Assembly (NCBI GenBank): GCA_021234155.1
Contig: JAJEKV010000097.1
Coordinates: 1,676,001-1,740,000, forward strand
Source of the DNA: Isoetes taiwanensis
Lineage: Eukaryota > Streptophyta > Lycopodiopsida > Isoetales > Isoetaceae
DNA: 64,000 bases
Direction of reading: 5' to 3'
Notes under the pieces: model-generated
What the model was told of the DNA's origin: nothing
What the model saw: the letters and a program-made list of their open reading frames with translations, nothing else
The model's database searches: none
Shown here: positions 23,161 through 33,569 of the stretch, piece by piece
How the letters are laid out: every line of letters begins with the position of its first letter
Numbering within the stretch: the stretch's first letter is position 1
Program-made: the position numbers and the translations under genes

Positions 23161-23959
23161 ATGCCGCCAAAGAAGAAAGGAGGAGACGTAGTTGAATACG
23201 ATGGGGATTCAGCTCACATCGTGTCAGTAATGCAGGAGCTGAAGGCTGAAATTTTTGAGCTTAGGTCAGAAGTTAAAGGAATGCAGGAAACTTGACAGGA
23301 ACTAGTGGCCCAAAACACCAGTTTAAAAGAGCAAAATGCAGAATTATCCAAGCTGAATTCCTCCGCAGTCTTCAAAGCACAGATTGAATCTCTGGAAAAT
23401 AAATTGGTGGCCCAAACTACCAGTTTAAAAGAGCAATCCAATCTGAATTCATCTGTAGACTTTAAAGCACAGATAAGAATCTCTTGAAAATAAACTGGCT
23501 ACTCTAGTAGCTGAATCTACCAAAGAGAAAATGAAGATACATCATGCAGAAACCGCTTCAGAGCAAAGGGATCAAGACATTCGAGCAAAAAATCTGAAAA
23601 TATCCGGTCTCCATGAAACCGAAGGAGAAGATGTTACAGATACAGTAAGACGGTTTTTCTCGGAAACAATGCAATTACATGATCCTCTTCATGTATCATC
23701 CAGAAGATTGGGAAAACTGGGCTACCATACTCGCCCCATATTGGTAAGATTCCAATCTAAAGAAGCAAGAGACCGTATGCTTCAAAACCGAAGTGCACTT
23801 AAGGGAGAAAAGATCTGGTTGGACTTGGATTTAACACCAAGCCAACTGGAATTCAGGAAAAAAGAATGGGCCAAGGTAAAGGAAGCCAGAGAATCAGGAC
23901 TTGTAGCTTACCTGGACCAGGGAGGCAGAGCAATAGTTACGAACAGGAAACACAAATAG
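23161..23959 (+). pseudogene. LINE-B ORF1 (coiled coil plus RRM-like nucleic-acid-binding protein)
   Basis: ORF1 proteins coat LINE RNA and act as chaperones. The frame starts at ATG 23161 (MPPKKKGGDVVEYDG). It continues as a coiled coil with two to three direct repeats (LVAQNTSLKEQ, AQIESLENKLVAQTTSLKEQ) and then the C-terminal domain. That domain includes AKNLKISGLHETEGEDVT, RRLGKLG, RPILVRFQSKEARDRML and PSQLEFRKKEW, a pattern typical of L1-ORF1p-like (transposase_22) RRM and C-terminal domains. An in-frame TGA near 23296 and a frameshift near 23468 interrupt it. The last 143 residues (23531-23959) are open. It ends 18 bp before the ORF2 start. Confidence 0.8.
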
Positions 23960-26490
23960 GAAGCAGGGGCCTTGAGAATGAGTTTATGGAATGCACATGG
24001 ACTTACTCAAGCAAAGGTAAATGCCACTCTAGATATCTGGAAAAATCAGGATATATTATGCTTCACGGAAACATGGACGCATCAATTTCGTCTTCTTCCT
24101 GACATACCTGGATTTGAGATACTTGGGCAAGTATGGAATGAGAAAATGACAGGATCAGGAAGGGGCTTTGGAGGGGTTGCTTTATATAAGCGAGTAGGAT
24201 CAGGACATGATATTCAAATCTTAAAATTTGATACAAACAACCAATATATTTGGTTGCAAATGAAAGGGAATAATCAGTTGTTGTTTCTTGCAGTATGTTA
24301 TTTTGCTCCAGAAAGCTCCAATATATACAATAGGCATGGACTAGACAAGGATAATCCATTTGGTAGTCTCTGCTTTGATATCTTGGACTATTCTGCTCAA
24401 GGTGAGATATTTCTAACAGGAGATTTCAATGGGCGCACAGGCTCCCAGCAAGCAAGAATGTTTGAAGATCTTGCAAATGTATACCTGGATGAGGTGGATG
24501 ATCCAGCATATAACAGAACTTCGGATGATAACACTTCAAATGAAATGGGCGAGAGGCTGCTTGAACTATGCAAAGTATCCCGGTTGAAAATAATTAATGG
24601 AATAAGATCATTTCCTCAGTCCGGGAAGCTCACTTACCAAAATCATGCAGGGGCCAGCACAATAGATTATCTCATTGCAAGAGATAAAGCTCTAATAGTA
24701 GACTTTTTCGTCAACACTAAATTACCAGATCAGATCATACGCCATTGCATATGGTGTTAAAAGTACAGGCAAATCTAGAGGAATCAATCTCAAAGTTTCG
24801 TCCAAGGATAAAAGTGAATTATGAACATCACAAGGAATACAAAGCACATATAGAAGAGACTCTGACAGACGCTACATGGTCAGGGCAGTTTGAAGAAGAT
24901 GCACATCGATTCCAAAAACTCGTATTGACTGCTGCCAAAGAGGTCTTCAGGGTCTCTAAGAAACCTATGCAGGGCAGACCTTGCAATTCATGGTGGGATT
25001 CAGAATACCAAGATGCTAGGAGCAGGCTGCCACAGAACTGTATCTGCAAACCAAAATGGTACAAACAAATGATCAGGAGGAAAAAATGTGCATATTATGA
25101 GCAAAGGAGAGCACAATTAAGTGAACAGTTCAGAAAACACCCAAAAAGCTTTTGGGACACGTTGAAAGGAAGACCTGACCAAGCTATATTGGATGTTGGT
25201 GTTCTGACTAATTTAGTCATGGCCTTATATGAAAAAGCAGGCGCCAGTTGCATGCCAATAATAGCTCCAAAATCTGAACTTTTTACAGAAATAGAGGTCC
25301 AGGATTGCTTGTCCAAAATAGCTAATAATAAAGCCCATGATGCAGATGGGCTTTGTGTGGAGCTCCTTAAATGGGGAGGAGATAAAACTCTCTCCATCTT
25401 GACAGATTTATTAAATAAGAGCCTCATGCTAGGGATGCCAGCCAACTGGAGAACTAATCGAATCCATCCAATTCATAAAGGAGGAGATAAAACAATAGCA
25501 GGCAACTACAGGACAATTTTGATAGGCAGTGTGTTTGCCAAACTTCTAGCCAGCCTCTTGGAAGGCAAATTAAGCGCTTGGGCAGAACATACCGAAGTAC
25601 GCTCGCCATGTCAAGCAGGTTTCAGGAGGGATCATAATACGTTAGATCATGTGCTAACCCTCAGAACTTTGATAGAACATGCTAAAACTCCCAATGCAGC
25701 ATTGTATATGGCGTTTATAGATTTTACCAAAGCATTTGATACAGTTCCACGCAGAGAGCTTAGTGATAGAATGATTCAGCTGGGCGTCCCACAAGAAATA
25801 AGAGAGGCAGTTTCACAATTATATGCAGAAGTCTTGATCCAAGTGGAGTGTGACACGATCAGGAGCACAGTTGGGGTACGCCAGGGTTGTCCATTGTCAC
25901 CCACCTTGTTCGGGATATTCATAGATGAGTTAGATGACTGGTTGAGAGACAGATCTCTGGCAGGCACTAAATTGGGCACATACGTGGTCCAGCTTCTCCT
26001 TTATGCCGATGATGTAGTCTTGCTAGCAAGTAAACCAAAAACATTACAGGAGCATTTAAACAGTTTGGAGGCTTTCTGTGAGGCAAAAAAGATGAGTATA
26101 AATCTAGCTAAGTCCAAAATTATGATATTTGGCATTGGCACCAGAGACAGACCGAATTTCATGTACAAGGGACAGGTTATGGAAATTGTAGAGAGCTACA
26201 AATATCTTGGGATCGATATTACCTCAAACTATAGTTGGAAAAAATGTCTCAACAGGAGAGCTTCAGGAGGAAAAGCGGCTTTGTATAGCATGCTGGCAAA
26301 ATGCAACAGGGCCTCTCTTACTGATTGGGGATTAAAAAGCATCCTATTCAAAACTCTGGTTCAAACCGTGACACTATATGGTGTTCCCATTTGGGGACCA
26401 GGAATCTCACCTCGCATGTGGAAGCAGATCGAAGCGGTTCAAAAAATGTTTTTGAGAGAAGAACTTGGGATTAGGTCCAAGATCCCATAT

Positions 26491-27391
26491 GCAGATATTT
26501 GATAGCTGTATCAAATACACTCATACCAATATTCTTGATATCTTTATATCTGCACAAATTGCATGTTCCTCTTGAAACTAATCCATGTTTTAGCATGAAC
26601 CATGCCCTCTTATACATGTGTTCATCTAGAATATCCAAGCTTCTTAGTAATTAATATATAGATCTTTAAAGTTTACCTATGTTCGCTTCCCTTAGGGCCC
26701 GAAGGGCCCAAAATTTTTTTTAGTATAACAACCAACACATAACTATCATTAACATTAATTAACACAAACCATTGGGTCCAACACATTTAAATTAAAATCC
26801 CCCTTAAACCCCCTTTGGTTTGGGTGCATATTCACACGTGTATAATTATGTTTTGCACGTATAAAATCAACACCATATAGTATATTACCTGAAATCTTAT
26901 AGTATTTTACAAATTTTGTTATACAGTATAACAAATTCTATACATCTATACCCCACAAATGAGGAATTTTGTGTACGGTGTAGATTAAGGAATAAGGGGT
27001 GAATATGCCTATCCAACAGCTCTCGTTGCCCGAAGTCACCCCCCGTGTGAATATGCACCCAAACCAAAGGGGGTTTAAGGGGGATTTTAATTTAAATGTG
27101 TTGGACCCAATGGTTTGTGTTAATTAATGTTAATGATAGTTATGTGTTGGTTGTTATACTAAAAAAAATTTTGGGCCCTTCGGGCCCTAAGGGAAGCGAA
27201 CATAGGTAAACTTTAATGATCTATATATTAATTACTAAGAAGCTTGGATATTCTAGATGAACACATGTATAAGAGGGCATGGTTCATGCTAAAACATGGA
27301 TTAGTTTCAAGAGGAACATGCAATTTGTGCAGATATAAAGATATCAAGAATATTGGTATGAGTGTATTTGATACAGCTATCAAATATCTGC
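26491..27391. mobile_element. 901-bp foldback element with 348-bp inverted arms
   Basis: Left arm 26491-26838 and right arm 27044-27391 are near-perfect inverted copies of equal length. The few mismatches include one near the inner TTAAAGTTTACC. They enclose a 205-bp AT-rich loop. The arms contain a GGGCCCGAAGGGCCC-type palindrome and the tract CCCCCTTAAACCCCCTTTGG. Arms of this length and identity would form a stable hairpin. The inner parts of the arms recur at 39919-40430. The outer end begins GCAGATATTTGATAGC, and its first nine bases coincide with the interrupted LINE sequence. Confidence 0.9.
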
Positions 27392-28340
27392 TCTTTTTCC
27401 AGTAAAGCAAAATATAAGAACCACCTTATTTGAATTAACTTGCGTTACTATTCAAACGTGTATGTCCAATCTTGATACACCAATGGCACGTCTGCCCCGG
27501 TATCAACTGATTTTTGTTGCTAGCCTTCCAAGTCCAGAATTACATAAGTATTGCTCTTATTCAGAATCCATTCTAAAAAAATCTCCAGCCGATCCACCAG
27601 CTTATATAGATTATTCAATAAAAAACTGACATCTTCTAATTATAATGCTGGTCTATCAACAGCACTGCAACATAAGCATTCCATTCAGGTGCTAGGCTTG
27701 ATGCACATAAGGCTTCTCATGCTAAAAATCCTCAAATCCATGTTATGAATTCAAGAAGCAACTTAAAGACACCAAACCAGTACCTTAGCTTTGAACTGTT
27801 AAAGAGCCACAGCATCAAAAATTTCAGTTCTCAGACATATACTTTGGCATATATTTTATTATCAGACATATACTTTGGCATTTGGCAACCAACAAGTACA
27901 TCAAACCAAACTCCACTCTGATGGTTGAAAATCCAAGGTGAAAGCCAAGTTCGTACCAAAAGTTACCCAGCAATAGGCTGCTAGCCCTTTAGGGGTAAGG
28001 TTTTTAATTCCTGTGACCAGAATGGCAGATATCAGGGCAAAGGTCAGCCTAAGAGCCACCGCTTTTTGGAACTAAGAATGCGCGACTAGCATGGCAATTT
28101 GCGACTGACTTGCCACTGCTTATCAAACACAGTCTTAGTAAACGCTTGCATTTAAAGATGTTAAGGTCCATAGGTTATGGAAATAAATTTCAGCACGCGA
28201 TGCTACTTCTGAACAGTTGGCAATGTATATGCCAAGCTCCTTTACCTGTAATTTTAGAACATCAACCAAGGAAACCACATTTTTGGCTTATGATCTTATT
28301 AAAAGGGCATGAAAAAGAACATTTCTAGTAGCTTCACAAC
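27392..28340. other. Interior of the composite insertion, unassigned
   Basis: The sequence between the foldback and the PLD fragment contains no recognisable protein. It may be intronic or 3' flanking DNA moved together with the PLD fragment. A short tandem repeat (CAGACATATACTTTGGCAT) lies at about 27834-27881. Confidence 0.4.
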
Positions 28341-28344
28341 TTAC

Positions 28345-28970
28345 TTGAGTAAGAGACTTCCAGTCATTGTTTGCTGATCCAATGTAGACATGACGTTTAT
28401 CTGCTATCCACAATTTGGCATGTACTATTCCAGTGCCAAACCAGTCATCAAGCAAAAGGGTTCTGTTATGAACATTTGGTCTTCCAGATGCAAGCTGAGC
28501 AGATTCAGTGTCATAATCTGGTGAGAAACCTGAGTTCTGGACGCTCCTGTTAAAGGATGAGCACATGAGAAACTAAGAGGGGGCTAAGGTAAATAATACA
28601 ATGGTTGTTTATCACATAAGAGTTGCCAATATTGGGCAACTATGTCTAGGCTTCGTGTGGCATTACCAGCCAGCCATTGAAGCACATCCCCTGTTTGAAG
28701 AACACCAGGGACCAGAGGAAGCTCAGGCATGTTCGTCGGAATGGATTGACTAGTCCCAATTGCTGAGCCTTGCGGTTTGCTATGGCAAACTGTTTGCATG
28801 ATAGATCTTGCCAATCGCTTCCATGGAAAGAGTTTGCCCATACAATCATCTCCTTGTTCATAGATTTCACAGCCCAAGAGGCCGATGGATATACAGGAGC
28901 CGAACCATGTCTAGAAGGAGATGCATTAATATGCGAAACAGGCAACGTAAACGAAGAACAAGCTACCATT
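28345..28970 (-). pseudogene. Phospholipase D (PLD3/PLD-Z-like) gene fragment
   Basis: Plant relatives of animal PLD3 carry two HKD motifs. The clearest part is an exon at 28546-28345 with acceptor CAG and donor GTAAGT. It encodes [20 protein letters not shown] and then [20 protein letters not shown], followed by NNDWKSLTQ: a complete first HKD motif (HxKxxxxD, GSxN). Upstream, 28877-28600, the stretch SIPTNMPELPLVPGVLQTGD and LQWLAGNATRSLDIVAQYWQ matches the N-terminal part of the same family, but in a frame shifted against its own 5' part. The middle segment and the second HKD motif are missing. The fragment lies inside the insertion that splits the LINE, so it was probably carried there. 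It is not expected to be functional. Confidence 0.85.
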
Positions 28971-29126
28971 CAAAACCCTAAGTTGAAGGGTCTCAAGCCT
29001 TGCATGTAAAGCAAGGAAAAAATAATTTTTGTTAGCATAGAACCTTAAATTATAAAAAATATATATCAAAATTTAGGGATTCAACCATTGGAAAGCGTCA
29101 CGAAAATTAAAGTGGGCGTATATGCA

Positions 29127-29234
29127 CTCTAGATGTACCGATTAGTACGTCTCATGGAATACTATCAACAAATCATATAAAAACCTTAGGAAAAAAAGTA
29201 CAAAAATACAAAAACAACCCCCTGTTATAATGCT
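29127..29234 (+). repeat. Terminal tract shared with 41310-41425
   Basis: Both tracts contain TGCACTCTAGATGTAC, ATTAGTAC, AAAACCTTAG and CCCCCT followed by ATAATGCTA or TTATGCTA, in the same order and strand. Here the tract ends at the right junction of the insertion. It may be the 3' end of the moving element. Confidence 0.7.
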
Positions 29235-30002
29235 AGATATTGCTGGCTGAAGTAGGCATGTTTCCGCTTGAACTCGAAGGCTTATATCAAGCAATAAACT
29301 ACTTTAATAGAGTCAGGGAGCAACACCCAAACCGTCTGTCCCAGCGGGCTATGTGGAACTCAGAGGCAGGTTGGAAAAGAAACCTTATGACATGGGCGAA
29401 TAGATGGGGTGTAGATGAATCAAATTGGCCAAAGGACAAACAGGAAACAAGAGTTCTGCTGGATAAACTAGTAGTAGGCCGCTTATGGGAAGATCCTGGG
29501 AAAAGAATGATACAGTATCAAACCTGTTTCAATCACTTAGATACATATGAATGTCAAAGATTTTTGCATGCGAGTATACCAAAGAATAAAAAACAGCTAA
29601 TAGCGAAGTACAGAACTGGCGCACATAAGCTCGAAATTGAGACAGGAAGGTGGTCAAAGACTCCGGTGGAAGACCGTTTGTGTAAGATATGCAAATCAGG
29701 AAGCATCGAAGATGAACACCATGTTTTTCTACTTTGTACAGAATATACACATGTCAGACTCATTTTTGGAATACGGGTCACAGATTTGCACTCGTTGTTC
29801 CATATGCCACCAAAAACGTTAGGACCATATATTAAGGCGGTGGATGCACACCGTTCCTTTTTACTAAAGCTGTAAAGATTGTTGTACTTGTGCTCTATGG
29901 TCTCTCGAGGCCCAAGAGAGCAATAGACATAATATTATTATTATTATTATCTTTCTTGAATATATGGTAACAAGCACCACGACCATAACTTCATAACCAC
30001 TA

Positions 30003-30025
30003 TAGATAGATAGATAGATAGATAG
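30003..30025. repeat. (TAGA)n microsatellite, SINE tail
   Basis: About six TAGA units directly follow the plus-strand end of the SINE-like sequence. Read on the minus strand they form a (CTAT)n tail. Confidence 0.9.
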
Positions 30026-30235
30026 TATTTTAACGTCACACCACTAGGCAGCATCCAACTGGACATGTGACAACACTACATTGCTTTGTTGGGCCCTGCC
30101 CCCAACCACTTTACATTGCGTCTGTGGGTTTTGACACCCAACAGTTCAAAGTGCGATTCTGGGCGGTCTCAAACTCGAGACCTATAGTTGCTAGACCTAG
30201 TGTATTACCACTAGACTAAACGACCAGACGCAATA
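30026..30235 (-). repeat. tRNA-derived SINE
   Basis: On the minus strand the sequence begins near 30235 with GTCGTTTAGTCTAGTGGTAA, which holds an A-box (TAGTCTAGTGG). About 30 bp further comes a B-box-like GAGTTTGAGACC. The body continues some 150 bp without coding content and ends in a (CTAT)n tail. A/B boxes at tRNA spacing plus a simple-repeat tail are the hallmarks of a SINE. Confidence 0.7.
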
Positions 30236-30544
30236 AATAAGTGGATAGGATAGTTGGCATGCTTTCGAGCATTCTATCTTTCCCTTAGATACGAGAATGT
30301 CTAGCACTCTGGATTTGACTCCATGTTCCAAACTGACACGCATCCCATCCCCCTCACCTTGGGGCAGTCGGTGAAAGTTGTCATGCTAAGGTATGATGTT
30401 ATACTATGTAGTTTATATGTCATGTTATGTATTTTATGGTTGGTTTTATTGGAAATGCAATTCAATAGAAGGCAAGATGAGTGAAATAAGACGACAAATG
30501 TGAGAAATAAGTACATAGATGACCCCCTCCCTATTGGGATATTC

Positions 30545-30740
30545 AATATGACACTTCCGAAGGCTTTCCCCTGCAATGGAGCACCGTCAGAGTCATTCCT
30601 ATCTATAAGGCAGGAGATCCGCACTGCCAACCAACTACCGCACAATCATGGTTAGTTCGTTGTCGGCAAAACTATTGGTTGACATCGTGAAACAATAATT
30701 GACTACATGGGCAGAGGCATCAGGGGTTCTGGCCCTACCT
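30545..30740 (+). mobile_element. LINE-B reverse transcriptase remnant
   Basis: Frames here read PLQWSTVRVIPIYKAGDPHC and, shifted, NYRTIMVSSLSAKLLVDIVK, a stop, then LTTWAEASG. This parallels NWRTNRIHPIHKGGD ... NYRTILIGSVFAKLLASLLE ... LSAWAEHTE of the LINE-B copy at 25.45-25.6 kb. It is a short, frameshifted relic. The (CTATT)n array at 30798-30821 may be its tail. Confidence 0.75.
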
Positions 30741-30797
30741 GTCACTTGCATTCTAGAGTGTTTAGTATTCTAAACAAGATTTAGCACGTTAATATAT

Positions 30798-30821
30798 CTA
30801 TTCTATTCTATTCTATTCTAT
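30798..30821. repeat. (CTATT)n microsatellite
   Basis: About four and a half perfect CTATT units follow the LINE-B remnant by 60 bp. Confidence 0.9.
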
Positions 30822-31195
30822 ATTATAAGAAGTTTAGGCTTGTTAAAGTGTTTTATTCTAAAATTTATGTTGCATGCTCTTGTCTGCAATTGCCACCTTT
30901 CCTTTTTGGCCCACAATAGCCTCTTATGATTGGCATAGGCAGGGCTGGTGAGTTTACTTTCATGGACTGTCAGGATCTCTAGGGTCCAATCTTTGCTAAT
31001 GCACTGCATGGACACAGGCACGAATTCATTAATTTGAGAAAAATTGCATTCTCGGACTGCTCCAAATTGCTTCCAAGGTGAGTTATGAAGCATGATTTTG
31101 ATTTGGCCTAGGCTTTAACAAAGCTGGCGGGCCTATGAACATGACTCATATTCTGCTCACGAGAAGCAAGCTAGAAAAAATCTGTAAAAAATCTG

Positions 31196-31575
31196 ACACA
31201 TGGGATGGAAAACATGATAGAAGATATGTTCGAAGGCCATAGGCTATAAAATTGTAATGGATCTTGGAGGGGGCAAAGGCTAAACTAGTCTCCTTCTAGA
31301 GGGAAAGGGCTCTTGACTAGATTTAAAAATATTGTGCCTACGTGGCCATGCCATCACCATGTGGCATTCTGGTGGTGGTCAATCATTATGTTATGTTCAT
31401 TTCGAACCACATGGATGGAATCCACTTAGGTATGTTCAAGCAAGAACATTAGGTGCATTTCAAGGCATAAAATTTTGGGTGTTTAGAGTCCAAAATCGTC
31501 CTTTGATGCTAACAATCAAATCTAGCAAGAGCTTTTTGCACAAAATAGAAAATTGAACTGAATTAACCCCCATGT
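31196..31575 (+). repeat. Uninterrupted copy of dispersed repeat R (empty Harbinger site)
   Basis: This copy matches 9985-10218 joined directly to 15771-15935. At the point where the other copy holds the Harbinger element, it reads CCACTTAGGTATG with a single TTA (31426-31428). From about 31575 it continues into TAGCACAATCACAGGGG, which also occurs near 34906, 34959 and 35378. Confidence 0.9.
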
Positions 31576-31599
31576 CAATATGTAGCACAATCACAGGGG

Positions 31600-33100
31600 G
31601 TTCTAGGGGGATTTGATGTGGATGTATAAATCACAATTCTTGAGACCATAGACCATACCCCTAATAAAATTGAATGGGTTATTATAAAAAGAAAAAAAAG
31701 AAAAGAAAAAGAACTAGCAAGAAGCACACCAGAAGGCTTTAGCAAGGTAAGACGTGTTTGGTTTTTATTTAGGTCTGATGTCATTAGACTGCCATTGAAT
31801 TTTAAAACTGAAAATCTTACAGTTTATACTATACCACCTCGGATTTTGCTGAGGTGTTGCCTCTCAGATTAGGACATCGAAATGACATCCGCTTATGCAA
31901 TCTTGTCCACCAAACTTATTTTGCCTTACATTGATATTAGGACAAATTCAGACATCAAAATGACATCCGTAAAAGCAATATATGTAAAATTAACATCACA
32001 GATTATAGTTGCTTTAGCTTGGAAAAAACTCTGCACTATATGCACGTTTTCTTCTGGGTAACATTTGATTAAGTTTGAAATGAGACTGTTAACATAATTT
32101 TTACAATGGTACCTTAGCGCATGTGAAATTGTAGCCCTTGGATAGAAACTGCAGGCCAGCTTATGGAATGCCCATACTGCCTTTACCCAAAACTAAAAAT
32201 TGTGTTTCTGTGAATGCTATAAACCTATAATTTCTGATTTGAGTATAATTCCAATCTTAACTGACTCTACAAATGTTTTTTATTGTCATCCTATACTTGT
32301 ATATTTTCACAGTTCCTGGCTGTTCTTCAATCGGGAGGTGTAGCTTTTACAGAGCTTGGTCCATTCTGTCCAAATGGTTAAGAAATAAGACTTCTCCGGA
32401 GAGCAAAGATTGCGGCTTTGTCAGACAATTTTTCTCTTTTCAATTAACAAATTGAATTGCAATTTAAAAATGTCATTATTTTGGCAAGAAATTGTCAACT
32501 TCAATCATATTGTTCCCTACTTTTTGACATCTTCTGTCCATTCTAATCTATCCCGCAGTAGCATAATATTGCAGGAGCATATCTGCCTTGTCCAGGCATT
32601 AAAGTTCTACATTCCCTGTGCTTTAGAAAATCCGGCTACGCTGCTACTGCACTGCGTCCCCCAATTTCATAATACCTTCATGATTGAGAATAGATTGAAA
32701 ACTGAGGATTGAAGTTGAAGGCAAAGAGTGAAGACATGTTACATACCTTTAGGCAGAGGTGGTGTTGTACTTCATTCTAAAGCATTGTACACTATTGCAA
32801 ACAAATCTTGTTTCTGCAAGCATACAAAACGTATTGCAGATATATCACATAAACCAATACAAATGCAATGTTTGGAGATGCAATCTCAACACTCTGATGC
32901 ATCTTCAAATGCATTTGCAAGTGGTTATTATATTAAGTCAAATCTATCTCAAATGCAAGGCTATTATTTGCGCAAGAAGTAGGCATAAAATAAAGTAGAA
33001 GTAAGAGATTTCAAATAAAATTTCTTACATTGGTCCTGCTGCTACGTTGATGTGGAAACTTGAGAATTTTTACAATTTTTAAAATTGCTGCTTATACATG
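31600..33100. other. Interval without an assignable gene
   Basis: Short frames only. At 32309-32420 a plus-strand frame (LQSGGVAFTELGPFCPNG, stop, EIRLLRRAKIAALSDNF) looks protein-like but I cannot name it. It could be another gene fragment. Confidence 0.35.
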
Positions 33101-33161
33101 ATGCATACTGCATAGACAGGACAAATAAAAAAGGTTTCCATGTATACAATAGAACAATTAC

Positions 33162-33560
33162 CATTGGCATTGTCAATTGGCTCAACAAGTATAAGAAGTT
33201 CCTCCAATGCACGCTGATGATCTTCTACTGGCAAAGATAAATTGTTTAAATCTTCTACAACAGTCTTCATCAATTCGCCATCTGATGGCATCCTTAATTT
33301 ATCCATTAACTCCTGCAAAAAGAAAACAAATTTAAAAAGTGCTCATTAGACAAAATGACTGGCACTATTATAGACAAAATGCAACACCAAATATGATGCT
33401 TAGGCTATTGAACCATAATTTCAGAACAACGCTTCGCAAGTTCTTCAGGAGTTAACCTTTTAGCTTCCTGTGCATCATGCTTTAACTTTGTTGGATCTAA
33501 GTTTCTTGCAAAAAGAACCAAGTTTTGTGGAGTTAATTCAGACTGATAAGGTTCTAGCAC
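33162..33560 (-). pseudogene. SIL1/FES1-like Hsp70 nucleotide-exchange factor fragment (2 exons)
   Basis: Armadillo-type exchange factors of this family release ADP from Hsp70/BiP. On the minus strand, exon A (about 33560-33414) reads SELTPQNLVLFARNLDPTKL and EAKRLTPEELAKRCSEIM. It joins across a 101-bp GT-AG intron (33413-33313) to exon B (33312-33162), ELMDKLRMPSDGELMKTVVE and DLNNLSLPVEDHQRALEELL then ILVEPIDNAN. The latter matches the strongly conserved plant motif before the armadillo repeats. Donor GTAATT follows at 33161. No following exon (expected to begin DL.GGL) is visible downstream, and nothing earlier than exon A is clear. Both exons are open, so it may be a truncated gene or a captured fragment. 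Confidence 0.75.
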
Positions 33561-33569
33561 ATTTAGATT

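Larger units (their letters stand above)
26500..29234. mobile_element. Composite insertion in LINE ORF2 (foldback plus PLD gene fragment)
   Basis: The two halves of the LINE coding region meet at an AGATATT present on both sides (26493-26499 and 29235-29241), so about 2.73 kb was inserted. The insertion starts with the foldback, carries a minus-strand phospholipase D fragment (28345-28970), and ends with a tract (29127-29234) that recurs at 41310-41425. Whether AGATATT is a target duplication is uncertain, because it also belongs to the foldback arm. The transposition mechanism is not identified. Confidence 0.65.
23978..29875 (+). pseudogene. LINE-B ORF2, endonuclease/reverse transcriptase, split
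   Basis: ORF2 nicks target DNA and reverse-transcribes the element RNA. It starts at ATG 23978 (MSLWNAHGLTQ). Endonuclease motifs are FTETWTH, LTGDFNGRTGS and STIDYLIAR. A frameshift near 24740 separates these from SDHTPLHMVLK, the last catalytic motif. The reverse transcriptase follows (24745-26502) with NYRTILIGSVFAKLL, AGFRRDHNTLDHV, FIDFTKAFDTVPR, RQGCPLSPTLFGIF and catalytic YADD (26002-26013). The frame stops at the insertion (IPYADI). It resumes at 29240 with LLAEVGMFPLELEGLYQ and ends with a Cys/His block (CKICKSGSIEDEHHVFLLC) at 29875. Damage is limited to the frameshift and the insertion, so the copy was recently intact. Confidence 0.88.
23000..29951 (+). mobile_element. Non-LTR retrotransposon (lineage B), split by a 2.7-kb insertion
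   Basis: A near full-length LINE: a 5' leader, ORF1 (23161-23959), ORF2 (from 23978) with AP endonuclease, reverse transcriptase and a C-terminal Cys/His region, and a 3' end with an (ATT)n tail (29932-29950). Microsatellite rather than poly(A) tails are known for several LINE clades. It differs clearly from the L1-type copies at 0-3 kb and 51-55 kb. ORF2 is interrupted between 26499 and 29235. Without the insertion the element is about 4.2 kb. Related remnants lie at 30545-30740 and 44490-45396. Confidence 0.9.

Noticed and set aside
27228-27410. 60-residue open frame in the foldback right arm
   Set aside because: It lies in an inverted-repeat arm with no homology. The opposite strand of the same arm is equally open, so chance explains it.
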